This document shows, piece by piece, positions 1 to 7,185 of a DNA stretch of 64,000 nucleotides; position 1 is the first letter of the stretch, and the number at the start of each line of letters is the position of its first letter. The notes under the pieces were generated by a model that had not been told where the DNA came from, made no database searches, and worked only from the letters and a program-made list of their open reading frames with translations. The stretch is taken from NCBI RefSeq assembly GCF_018139625.1, contig NZ_JAGSOH010000012.1, forward strand, positions 31,238-95,237, written 5' to 3'. The translations under genes and the position numbers were made by a program. This stretch comes from Actinospica acidithermotolerans (GTDB lineage Bacteria > Actinomycetota > Actinomycetes > Streptomycetales > Catenulisporaceae).

Positions 1-2
1 GC

Positions 3-335
3 TGGGCCCGCACCGGCTGGCACAGCGTCAGCCCCGCCTACGCGGCGGCCGCGGAGCCCGACGCGGCCCGGGCGGTCGCCGGGGCCCGCGCGGCGGGTGC
101 GCGGGACGTCGTGATCGCAAGCTACTTCCTCGCTCCCGGATTGCTGGCCGACCGGGTCGCCAACGGCACCCCCGGCGTCCGGATGGCCGCCCCGCTGGCC
201 ACCCCGGCCGATGTGGACCCGGCGCTGCTCAGGCTGGTGGTCGCCCGGGCCGGCGCCGCGCTGCGGCGGAACGCGGGCAGCCACGGAGGGCGCCCCCGCC
301 CGGGGGCCCGGAACGGAAGCGCCCTGCGACGCTAG
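3..335 (+). CDS. Sirohydrochlorin chelatase-like protein (CbiX type), C-terminal part
   Basis: The reading frame is open from the window edge and ends at a TAG at 333-335, so only about the last 110 residues are present. The stretch around 105-165 reads IASYFLAPGLLADRV, which matches the C-terminal half of CbiX/SirB chelatases, where 'a-SYFLAPG-f-DRV' is typical. These enzymes insert cobalt or iron into sirohydrochlorin for cobalamin or siroheme synthesis. The N-terminal half with the metal-binding histidine lies outside the window. The tail after about residue 85 is Arg/Gly-rich and low in complexity. Family assignment is likely; the metal is not determined. Confidence 0.7.
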   Translation, partial: WARTGWHSVSPAYAAAAEPDAARAVAGARAAGARDVVIASYFLAPGLLADRVANGTPGVRMAAPLATPADVDPALLRLVVARAGAALRRNAGSHGGRPRPGARNGSALRR

Positions 336-585
336 GCCACGCCCTCCGACGATCGCCGGGCCACGGCACCTGCCACGCACGCTCGCGGCCTTGCAGGGAC
401 GGTTACAGACGACGAATGTGCGCCCGCTCCTACGCCTTGCGTGCGCACGCATCAGACACCGCGGCCTGATCCGACGCTAGTCCGAAGACACGGCCTACAT
501 CGACCTGCCCGACGGCGTGTCAGCTCCGCGGTTGCCGACTGCTACCCGATCGGCGCATTCCCACGATCATCGGAATCGGCCCGCG

Positions 586-619
586 CGGTCGGGACTCGAG
601 AACGGTCAGGACTCGAGAA
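586..619. repeat. 17-bp tandem duplication across the ppk2 stop codon
   Basis: Two adjacent 17-bp units (586-602 and 603-619) match at 16 of 17 positions and share the core GGACTCGAGAAC. The second unit contains the stop codon and last codons of the minus-strand ppk2 gene; the first is a copy just beyond the stop. It looks like a small slippage duplication of the gene end. Confidence 0.7.
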
Positions 620-1808
620 CCCGCTCGCGCTCCGCGGCGAGGTCGAAGTCGCCCGGCGGGTACTGCGGATCGATCGACTCGAGCGCCTCGATCAGCAGCC
701 GGAGCACGGCGTAGTTGCGGTACCACTTGCGGTCCGCCGGCACGACGTGCCAGGGCGCCGCCTCGGTGCCGCAGCGCTCCAGGGCTATCCGGTAGGCCTC
801 CTGGAAGTCCGGCCACAGCATCCGGTCGTCGACGTCGGTCGGGGTGTACTTCCAGCGCTTGGCGGGGCTCTCCAGCCGGGCCAGCAGCCGCTCGCGCTGC
901 TCGTCGGGCGAGATGTGCAGGAAGCACTTCACGATCACGGTGCCGTCGTCGACCAGCGACTTCTCGAAGCGGTTGATCGTGTTGTAGCGGCGGCCGATGT
1001 GCATCGGCAGCACCAGCTTGCGCACCTTCGCGACGAGCACGTCCTCGTAGTGCGAGCGGTCGAAGATGCCGATCTGGCCGGCCTCCGGCACGTTGTTGCG
1101 GATCCGCCAGAGGAAGTCGTGCGCCTGCTCCTCGACCGTGGGGGCCTTGAACGCCCTGATCCGGGTGCCGTTGGGGTCGAGCAGGCCGACGACGTGGCGC
1201 ACCGTGCCGCCCTTGCCCGAGGTGTCCATGCCCTGCAGCACGAGCAGCACGCGGCGCTTCGAGTCCCCGCCGGCGGCCGCGGCGTAGAGCCGCTCCTGCA
1301 GCTCGGCCACCCGCGCGGCGAGCGCCGGGAGCTGGGCCTCGACCTGCGCGCGGTTCTCCACGCCGGGCGTGGCCGCGGTCTCGATCGCGGCCAGGTCCAC
1401 CGGGGCGCCGGGCTTGAGCCGCAGCAGCTCGCCGAGGACGGTGTCCGGGATCGGGGCGTCGGCGAAGGCGGCCTCGGCGGCGACGATCTGCGCGGCGACC
1501 TGCTCGACGAGCTGCTTGGCCTCCTCGGGCGCGAGCTCGGCGTCCTCGACCTTCAGCACGGCCTTCGCGGTCGCCTTGGCGGCCTTGTACTCCTCCTGGG
1601 CGCGCCGGGCCTCGGCCTCGAAGTCCTTGGCCTTCTTCGCGGCGGACTTGGCAGTGGCCTTGGTGACCTCGACGGCCTTGTCGGCCTTCGCCCGGACCGC
1701 CTTCGTCAGTTCCTTGGTCCGCAGCTTCTCGGCCCGCGCCGCCTTCTCGGCCTTCCCGGCATCCTTGGCCTTGGCGGGCTTCTTCTGCTTGTCCTGCTTC
1801 TGCGCCAT
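606..1808 (-). CDS. ppk2: Polyphosphate kinase 2 family protein
   Basis: This 400-residue protein is a PPK2-type kinase, a family that transfers phosphate between polyphosphate and nucleotides in the cytoplasm. The kinase core starts near residue 185 with the Walker A loop GMDTSGKGG (193-201), followed by the Walker B/lid motif DRSHYEDV (250-257) and a C-terminal WHVVPADRKWYRNY segment. All are hallmarks of the family. The first 110 residues are an extra Lys/Ala/Glu-rich stretch predicted to be helical or coiled coil, resembling histone-like tails; the usual core is about 290 residues. The start chosen is the ATG at 1808, with a GGGAG upstream, which skips 19 in-frame residues. Which class (NDP or NMP substrate) is not resolved. 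Confidence 0.9.
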   Translation of the reverse strand: MAQKQDKQKKPAKAKDAGKAEKAARAEKLRTKELTKAVRAKADKAVEVTKATAKSAAKKAKDFEAEARRAQEEYKAAKATAKAVLKVEDAELAPEEAKQLVEQVAAQIVAAEAAFADAPIPDTVLGELLRLKPGAPVDLAAIETAATPGVENRAQVEAQLPALAARVAELQERLYAAAAGGDSKRRVLLVLQGMDTSGKGGTVRHVVGLLDPNGTRIRAFKAPTVEEQAHDFLWRIRNNVPEAGQIGIFDRSHYEDVLVAKVRKLVLPMHIGRRYNTINRFEKSLVDDGTVIVKCFLHISPDEQRERLLARLESPAKRWKYTPTDVDDRMLWPDFQEAYRIALERCGTEAAPWHVVPADRKWYRNYAVLRLLIEALESIDPQYPPGDFDLAAERERVLES

Positions 1809-1913
1809 GACCGGATTCTCCCATGCGAGCGCGCCGGATGCACCACCGGTCCGCAGGTGATTCACCGCGGGGTGCCCGCCGGTTCACCGCGCATTCACCG
1901 GCGGTTATCAGCC

Positions 1914-2972
1914 CTAGGCGACGAGCGCCGCGCCCGCCTTCGTCAGCGAGATCAGCCGGCTGACCGCGCGCAGGTACTTCTTCCGGTAGCCGCCGCCCAG
2001 CAGCTCCGGGGTGAACAGCCGGTCGGCGGCCACGCCGGAGGCGAGCACCGGGACCGAGCGGTCGTAGAGCCGGTCGACGAAGACGACGAAGCGCAGCGCG
2101 GCGTTCTGGTCCTCGATCGGGCGCACGCCGAGCAGGCCGAGCGCCTCGACGCCGTCGAGCAGCGCGCCGTACCGGCTCGGGTGCAGGGTGCTGAGATGCT
2201 TCACGAGGGCGTCGAAGTCGTCGACGAAGCGGGACTCGCCGCCGTCGGCGTACCCGCGCACGGAGGCGTCGCTGAGCGGATCCGGCGCCGACGCGCCGTC
2301 CCTCCGCCGGTAGTCCCGCCCCTCGATGCGCACCGCGGTGAACCGCGCGGCCAGGCCCTGGATCTCGCGCAGGAAGTCGGCGGCGGCGAAGCGGCCCTCG
2401 CCGAGCTGGCCGGGCAGCGTGTTCGAGGTCGCGGCCAGCTGCACGCCGGCCTCGGCGAGCCGGGTCAGCAGCGTGGAGACGAGCACCGTGTCGCCGGGAT
2501 CGTCGAGTTCGAACTCGTCGATGCAGACCAGCCGCTGGGTGGCCAGGTGCGCGACGGTGGGCCCGAAGCCCAGCGCCCCCACCAGGTTCGTGTACTCCAC
2601 GAAGGTGCCGTAGACCTTCGGCCCCTCGGTCTCGTGCCAGAGCGAGGCGAGCAGGTGGGTCTTGCCGACGCCGTAGCCGCCGTCCAAGTAGACGCCGCGG
2701 CCCTCGCCGCCGGCCGCGGAGGAGGAGCGGCGCAGCAGCCCGCGTATGCCGGACTTCCCGCCGGAGCCGCCGCCGGACCACGCCGCGGCCCGCTCCGAGA
2801 GCAGATCGCGCGCGGCCGACTGGCTCGGCTCGGCCGCGTCGGGGATGTAGGTGGCGAAGCGCGCGTGCGCGAACCGCGGCGGCGGCACGAGCTCCGCGAT
2901 CAGCCGGTCGGCGGAAACGGCGGGTCGGCGCTCGGTGAGGGAGTTCGCGTAGCCGCGCTCGGCGATCGTCAC
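1914..2972 (-). CDS. zapE: AFG1/ZapE-like ATPase
   Basis: The 352-residue product is an AFG1/ZapE-type P-loop ATPase. It has Walker A GGYGVGKT (about 98-105) and Walker B LVCIDEFE (about 148-155), plus the family's ATSNTLP segment near residue 182. In Gram-negative bacteria ZapE acts at the division ring; the actinobacterial role is not established. A glycine-serine-rich insert of about 25 residues (66-92) precedes the P-loop. The GTG at 2972 is chosen because TAAAAT lies exactly 7 nt upstream, a leaderless-mRNA arrangement, and no Shine-Dalgarno is seen. It is divergent from the RibD-type reductase gene. Confidence 0.88.
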   Translation of the reverse strand: MTIAERGYANSLTERRPAVSADRLIAELVPPPRFAHARFATYIPDAAEPSQSAARDLLSERAAAWSGGGSGGKSGIRGLLRRSSSAAGGEGRGVYLDGGYGVGKTHLLASLWHETEGPKVYGTFVEYTNLVGALGFGPTVAHLATQRLVCIDEFELDDPGDTVLVSTLLTRLAEAGVQLAATSNTLPGQLGEGRFAAADFLREIQGLAARFTAVRIEGRDYRRRDGASAPDPLSDASVRGYADGGESRFVDDFDALVKHLSTLHPSRYGALLDGVEALGLLGVRPIEDQNAALRFVVFVDRLYDRSVPVLASGVAADRLFTPELLGGGYRKKYLRAVSRLISLTKAGAALVA

Positions 2973-2979
2973 ATGATCA

Positions 2980-2985
2980 ATTTTA
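2980..2985 (-). promoter_or_regulatory. -10 element of zapE (leaderless)
   Basis: The minus strand reads TAAAAT, then 7 nt, then the GTG start of zapE at 2972. Transcription would begin at or next to the start codon. Confidence 0.6.
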
Positions 2986-3018
2986 TCGAGCGCGGATGGT
3001 GATCATGGCAGGTGGCCG

Positions 3019-3096
3019 CGTGAGCTGCCTCACGATGGCACGTGACGTGCCTCACTATCCGGGCACGCTCGCCCGGATACACGTGACTTGCCTCAC
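3019..3096. promoter_or_regulatory. Three CRP-like GTGA-N6-TCAC sites
   Basis: Near-identical 15-bp sites occur at 3019-3033 (CGTGAGCTGCCTCAC), 3041-3055 (CGTGACGTGCCTCAC) and 3082-3096 (CGTGACTTGCCTCAC). Each has half-sites GTGA and TCAC separated by six bases, the architecture bound by CRP/FNR-family regulators. Start-to-start spacings are 22 and 41 bp, close to two and four helical turns, so all three would face the same side of the DNA. They lie between the divergent zapE and RibD-type genes. The regulator is not identifiable here. Confidence 0.6.
3057..3080. repeat. Inverted repeat between the CRP-like sites
   Basis: TATCCGGGC at 3057-3065 and GCCCGGATA at 3072-3080 form perfect 9-bp arms around a 6-nt loop. 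It sits between the second and third CRP-like sites and could be an operator, a terminator or a hairpin. Confidence 0.6.
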
Positions 3097-3195
3097 TTTC
3101 CGGTCGTCCTCCGGCGCGGCTCTCCGTGGTGCGGCGCTCCGACCGCGCTCGCCCGGATAGCTGCCCGGGCTGACCGCCGCCCGGGCGCCCGCCCT

Positions 3196-3201
3196 TAGCA
3201 T
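3196..3201 (+). promoter_or_regulatory. -10 element of the RibD-type reductase gene (leaderless)
   Basis: TAGCAT is followed by 7 nt and then the ATG at 3209. A TGACCG hexamer 19 bp upstream (3171-3176) could be the -35 element. This arrangement favours the ATG at 3209 over the one at 3200, which overlaps the hexamer. Confidence 0.55.
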
Positions 3202-3208
3202 GCGGGGT

Positions 3209-3958
3209 ATGCGGCAACTGATCCCCGAGCCCCCTCCCCCGCGGTCCCGGCCGGAGCCCGAGCTGAGCACCGTGTACGCCTATCCGCGGGGAGCGCGGCG
3301 CTGGCTGCGGGCGAATCTGGTGGCCTCGGTGGACGGACTGGCCCAGGCCGACGGCGCCTCCCGCGGCCTGTCCGGCCCGGCGGACCTGAGGGTGCTGCGC
3401 ACCCTGCGCGGCCTGGCCGACGTGGTGCTCGTCGGCGGGGCCACCGTGCGCACGGAGGGCTACCACCGCCCCGTCGTCGTCCGCGAGGAGTTCGCCGAGG
3501 CCAGGGCTGCCGCCGGCCAGCCCCCGGCCGCCGCGATCGCCGTCGTCAGCTCGTCGCTCGACGTCGACTTCGACTCCCCGCTCTACACCGACGCCGTCAC
3601 CCCGACCATCACCGTCACCGTCGCCGACGCGCCCCCGGAGCGCCTGGAACTGGCCCGCGCGGCCGGCGAGGTGCTGATCGCGGGCCCGCGCGGCAGAGTC
3701 GACCTCGCCGAGGCCGTAGACCGCCTGGTCGACACCGGCCGCAGCAGGCTCCTGTGCGAGGGCGGCCCCAAGCTGCTCGCCGCGGTCGCCGCCGCGGGGC
3801 GCCTCGACGAGCTCTGCCTGTCCGTATCGCCGCAGCTCAGAGCGGGCGACGGCCTGCGCCTGCTGGACGGCCCGGCGTTCCCGGTGCCGATGAAGCTCAA
3901 CCTGCACACCCTGCTGACCGAGGACGGTTTCCTGTTCGCCAGGTACGTGGTGACGTAA
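3209..3958 (+). CDS. RibD C-terminal / dihydrofolate reductase-fold pyrimidine reductase family protein
   Basis: The 249-residue protein has the RibD C-terminal fold, seen in NADPH-dependent reductases of riboflavin synthesis and related stand-alone proteins. Recognisable parts are the substrate-side motif NLVASVDGL (about residue 34), LADVVLVGGATVRTEGY (about 70-86) and the late LLCEGGPKLLAA (about 180-191). There is no deaminase domain, so it is not a full bifunctional RibD, and no riboflavin gene is nearby. Stand-alone relatives are common in actinobacteria and their substrate is generally unknown. The N-terminus MRQLIPE resembles that of these relatives and supports the start at 3209. Confidence 0.82.
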   Translation: MRQLIPEPPPPRSRPEPELSTVYAYPRGARRWLRANLVASVDGLAQADGASRGLSGPADLRVLRTLRGLADVVLVGGATVRTEGYHRPVVVREEFAEARAAAGQPPAAAIAVVSSSLDVDFDSPLYTDAVTPTITVTVADAPPERLELARAAGEVLIAGPRGRVDLAEAVDRLVDTGRSRLLCEGGPKLLAAVAAAGRLDELCLSVSPQLRAGDGLRLLDGPAFPVPMKLNLHTLLTEDGFLFARYVVT

Positions 3959-4005
3959 GGACCCGGTAAGCGAGCACAGCCTTCAGGACCGCTCCTCAAA
4001 CGACG

Positions 4006-4011
4006 TACCCT
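4006..4011 (+). promoter_or_regulatory. -10 element of msrB (leaderless)
   Basis: TACCCT is followed by 7 nt and the ATG at 4019. An ATG at 4013 is also in frame but would sit only one base from the hexamer. Confidence 0.55.
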
Positions 4012-4018
4012 CATGAAT

Positions 4019-4429
4019 ATGGGATACGAAGTGGAGAAGACCGAGGATGAGTGGCGCGCGCAGCTCTCTCCGGCGGAGTACCAGGTGCTGCGCCAGGCGG
4101 GCACCGAGGCGGCGTACAAGGGCGAGTACACGGACACCGAGACAGAGGGCGTATACCGCTGCCGGGCGTGCGGCAGCGAGCTGTTCCGGTCCACCGAGAA
4201 GTTCCACTCGCACTGCGGCTGGCCCTCCTTCTACGACCCGGCCGACAGCGACGCGGTCGAGCTGATCGCCGACAGGTCGCACGGCATGGTCCGCACCGAG
4301 GTCCGCTGCGCCAAGTGCGGCTCGCATCTCGGCCACGTCTTCGAGGGCGAGGGCTACCCGACCCCGACCGACCAGCGCTACTGCATCAACTCGATCTCGC
4401 TGACGCTGGAGCCGAAGGCGGCGGAGTAG
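4019..4429 (+). CDS. msrB: Peptide-methionine (R)-S-oxide reductase MsrB
   Basis: This 136-residue protein reduces methionine-R-sulfoxide in proteins, a cytoplasmic repair function. Four cysteines for structural zinc are present as CRAC (48, 51) and CAKC (97, 100). The catalytic cysteine is in RYCINSISL (Cys122), and the conserved HCGWPSF and HLGHVFEG segments are intact. Length is normal for a stand-alone MsrB. The N-terminus MGYEVEKTEDEW matches the usual family start, supporting ATG 4019. It is the only gene between the RibD-type reductase and the urease operon and appears to have its own promoter. Confidence 0.95.
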   Translation: MGYEVEKTEDEWRAQLSPAEYQVLRQAGTEAAYKGEYTDTETEGVYRCRACGSELFRSTEKFHSHCGWPSFYDPADSDAVELIADRSHGMVRTEVRCAKCGSHLGHVFEGEGYPTPTDQRYCINSISLTLEPKAAE

Positions 4430-4721
4430 CCGAGTCCGCGAGCGTGGACGGCGGGGTAGCCGACCGGGCAGGCCTCGGCGGGAACGACGGCGTACCCGCT
4501 CCGGATGGGAGCCTGCCCCGATCGCCACGCCGCGCGGTGAACGCTGGGGTCGGCGCTTGTCGGCGGCCGGGTTTGCGGCAGCACCCCCGGGCCCCGGCCC
4601 CGCGCCGAAACCGGGCCCGGCGGCGCCGCGAGACGGGCTGGCAGCCGAACGGCTGGATCGGCTACAGAGTGACCGGGCCGGTTCGCTGTCGGCACTGGTC
4701 ACGGTGTGGTGGACTGGCCTC

Positions 4722-5420
4722 ATGCGACTGACTCCGACCGAGCGGGACCGGCTGCTGATCTTCACCGCGGCCGAGCTCGCCCGCGCGCGGCGGGCCCGGG
4801 GCCTGCGGCTGAACGTGCCCGAGGCGGTGGCGTTGATCGCCGATACGGTGTGCGAGGCGGCGCGGGACGGGGCGCGGTTGGCGGACGCGGTGGCGGCCGG
4901 GCGCGGGGTGCTGGGGCCCGCGGACGTGCTGCCGGGGGTCGCGGCGATCGTGACCGAGGTGCAGGTCGAGGCCGTGTTCGAGGACGGGACGCGGCTCGCG
5001 GTGATCTCGGATCCGATCGGGGGCGAGCAGGCGGGCGCGCCGGGGGCGATCCTGCTGCGGGACGAGTCGCAGCATGCTGCCGTCGAGCCGGCGGACGTCG
5101 TGTCGCTGGAGGTCGTGAACACCGCCTCCGTGCCGATCTCGGTCACGTCGCACTTCCACTTCTTCGAGTCGAACCCGCGGCTGCGCTTCGACCGGGCGGC
5201 GGCCTACGGACGTCATCTGGCGGTGCCGGCCGGGTCCTCGGTGCGGTTCGATCCGGGGGCCGCGGTGCGCGTCTCGCTGGTGCCGATCGGCGGGGAGCGG
5301 GTGGCGATCGGGTTCGCGGGGCTGGTGGACGGCCCGCTGGACGAGCCGGGGGCGAAGGAGCGCGCGCTGGCGAAGGCCGCGGCGTGCGGGTATCTGACCG
5401 TGGAGGGCGGCGTCCGATGA
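4722..5420 (+). CDS. Fused urease gamma-beta subunit (UreA-UreB)
   Basis: The 232-residue protein joins the urease gamma subunit (about 1-100, beginning MRLTPTERDRLL, with LNVPEAVALIAD and DVLPGV) to the beta subunit (about 125-232, with VTSHFHFFESNPRLRFDR). Such fusions are known in some actinobacteria and Helicobacter. In the apoenzyme these chains pack around the alpha subunit. The start at 4722 matches the usual gamma-subunit N-terminus; an in-frame ATG at 4557 would add 55 atypical Pro/Ala-rich residues. The stop overlaps the ureC start (ATGA), indicating translational coupling. No Shine-Dalgarno or clear TAnnnT box precedes 4722. None of UreD, UreE, UreF or UreG is encoded in this window. 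Confidence 0.9.
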   Translation: MRLTPTERDRLLIFTAAELARARRARGLRLNVPEAVALIADTVCEAARDGARLADAVAAGRGVLGPADVLPGVAAIVTEVQVEAVFEDGTRLAVISDPIGGEQAGAPGAILLRDESQHAAVEPADVVSLEVVNTASVPISVTSHFHFFESNPRLRFDRAAAYGRHLAVPAGSSVRFDPGAAVRVSLVPIGGERVAIGFAGLVDGPLDEPGAKERALAKAAACGYLTVEGGVR

Positions 5421-7108
5421 GCTTCGACGCGGAGCAGTACGTCTCGGTGCACGGCCCGCGGGTCGGCGACCGGGTCGTGCTGGGCGACAGCGGGCTGATC
5501 GCTCAGGTCGAGTTCGACTCGCAGCAGCCGGGGGACGAGTTCCTCGCCGGGTTCGGGAAGACGGCGCGCGACGGGCTGCACCTGAAGGCCGCGTCGGTGC
5601 GCGCCACGTGCGACCTGGTGATCAGCAACGTCCTGGTGATCGACCCGGTGCTCGGCATCGGCAAGACGTCGATCGGCGTGCGCGAGGGGCGGATCCACGC
5701 GATCGGGCGGGCCGGGAACCCGGACACCATGTCAGGGGTCGACGTCGTCGTCGGGACGGGGACGACGATCGTGTCCGGCGAGGGGATGATCGCGACCGCC
5801 GGGGCCATCGACACGCACGTCCACCTGCTCTCGCCGCGCATCATGGAGGCCTCGCTCGCCTCCGGCGTGACCACGATCGTCGGCCAGGAGTTCGGGCCGG
5901 TCTGGGGCGTCGGGGTGAACTCGCCGTGGGCGCTGCGGCACGCGTTCAACGCGTTCGACGCGTGGCCGGTGAACATCGGCTTCCTGGCCCGCGGCTCGTC
6001 CTCGAACGCCGATCCGCTCGTGGAGGCGCTGGTCGAGGGCGGGGCGAGCGGCTTCAAGGTGCACGAGGACATGGGTGCGCACGCCCGCGCCCTGGACACC
6101 GCGCTGCGGGTCGCCGAGGAGCACGACGTGCAGGTCGCGCTGCACACGGACGGCCTGAACGAGTGCCTGTCCGTCGAGGACACCCTCGCGGTGCTGGAGG
6201 GGCGCACGATCCACGCCTTCCACATCGAGGGCTGCGGCGGCGGGCACGTGCCGAACGTGCTGCGGCTGGCCGGCGTCCCGAACGTGATCGGCTCCTCGAC
6301 GAACCCGACGCTGCCGTTCGGGCGGGACGCGCTCGGCGAGCACTTCGGCATGATCGTCTCGGCGCACGACCTGAAGCCGGAGCTGCCCGGCGAGGCCCAG
6401 ATGGCCCGCGACCGGATCCGCGCGGGCACGATGGGCGCGGAGGACGTGCTGCACGACCTCGGCGTCATCCCGATCACCTCGTCCGACGCGCAGGGGATGG
6501 GCCGCGCCGGGGAGACCGTGCGCCGGACGTTCGCCGTCGCGGCGAAGATGAAGGCCGAGCTCGGCGGGCTCGACGGCGCGCAGCCCGCCGCGCACGACAA
6601 CGCGCGCATTCTGCGCTACATCGCGAAGCTGACGATCAACCCGGCCATCGCGCACGGTCTCGCGCACGAGATCGGCTCGCTCGAGGTGGGCAAGCTCGCG
6701 GACGTCGTGCTGTGGCGGCCCGGGTACTTCGGCGCGAAGCCGCAGCTCGTGCTGAAGGCCGGCTTCCCCGCGTACGGCGTGGTCGGCGATCCGAACGCGG
6801 CGACCGACCGCTGCGAGCCGCTCGTGCTCGGGCCGCAGTTCGGGGCGCACGGCGCGACGGCGGCGGACCTGTCGGTGGCCTTCGTCTCCGGCGCCGCCGC
6901 CGAGGCCGAGTCGGACCGCTTCCCGTCCCGGCGGCGCCGCGTCGGCGTGCGCGGGACGCGCGGGATCGGCCCGGCCTCGATGGTGCGCAACGCCCGGCTC
7001 GGCCTGGTCGAGGTGGCCCCGGCGACCGGCGCGGTCACCCTCGACGGCGAGCCGGTCAGCTCTCCGCCGGCCGAGACCGTGCCGCTCTCCCGCCTGTACT
7101 TCCTCTGA
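5417..7108 (+). CDS. Urease alpha subunit-like amidohydrolase
   Basis: This 563-residue protein is a urease alpha-subunit homologue. Residues matching the nickel site are all present: His134 and His136 (IDTHVH), Lys214 (the carbamylated lysine, GFKVHED), His216, His243, His269 and Asp357 (TSSDAQGMG). The arginine equivalent is Arg333. The flap, which in typical ureases reads VCHHLDP, is changed here to VSAHDLKP. The usual flap cysteine is therefore Ala316, the catalytic His317 is kept, and the next His is Asp. The N-terminal 100 residues are also divergent from standard UreC. It is coupled to the gamma-beta gene and followed by agmatine deiminase, with no maturation genes here. It could be a true urease matured in trans or an enzyme for another ureido substrate. 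Confidence 0.88.
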   Translation: MSFDAEQYVSVHGPRVGDRVVLGDSGLIAQVEFDSQQPGDEFLAGFGKTARDGLHLKAASVRATCDLVISNVLVIDPVLGIGKTSIGVREGRIHAIGRAGNPDTMSGVDVVVGTGTTIVSGEGMIATAGAIDTHVHLLSPRIMEASLASGVTTIVGQEFGPVWGVGVNSPWALRHAFNAFDAWPVNIGFLARGSSSNADPLVEALVEGGASGFKVHEDMGAHARALDTALRVAEEHDVQVALHTDGLNECLSVEDTLAVLEGRTIHAFHIEGCGGGHVPNVLRLAGVPNVIGSSTNPTLPFGRDALGEHFGMIVSAHDLKPELPGEAQMARDRIRAGTMGAEDVLHDLGVIPITSSDAQGMGRAGETVRRTFAVAAKMKAELGGLDGAQPAAHDNARILRYIAKLTINPAIAHGLAHEIGSLEVGKLADVVLWRPGYFGAKPQLVLKAGFPAYGVVGDPNAATDRCEPLVLGPQFGAHGATAADLSVAFVSGAAAEAESDRFPSRRRRVGVRGTRGIGPASMVRNARLGLVEVAPATGAVTLDGEPVSSPPAETVPLSRLYFL

Positions 7109-7165
7109 CGCTTCGCACGACGCTTCGCATGACGCTTCGTAGGACGGTTCCAGTGACGCTTCCCG
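7106..7165 (+). repeat. Degenerate 12-bp tandem repeat between ureC and the agmatine deiminase gene
   Basis: Starting at the ureC stop codon, five 12-bp units follow: TGACGCTTCGCA, CGACGCTTCGCA, TGACGCTTCGTA, a weaker copy and TGACGCTTCCCG. The frame of the downstream gene stays open through the array, so alternative N-terminal extensions are possible there. Confidence 0.75.
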
Positions 7166-7185
7166 TGACCGAGGAGACCCCTGAC

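Noticed and set aside
441..3002. An 853-codon plus-strand open frame across ppk2 and zapE
   Set aside because: It is antisense to two proteins with intact catalytic motifs, has no family features and is Arg/Gly-rich, as expected for mirror frames in high-GC DNA. Similar long mirror frames at 22144-23373 (-), 23304-25838 (-), 28940-30418 (+) and 60062-61510 (+) were rejected for the same reason.
4557..4721. Longer start for the urease gamma-beta gene
   Set aside because: The extra 55 residues are Pro/Ala-rich and unlike any urease; the start at 4722 gives the standard gamma-subunit N-terminus.
5417..7108. Urease alpha pseudogene
   Set aside because: All metal ligands, the catalytic His and full length are intact, and it is translationally coupled to its partner.
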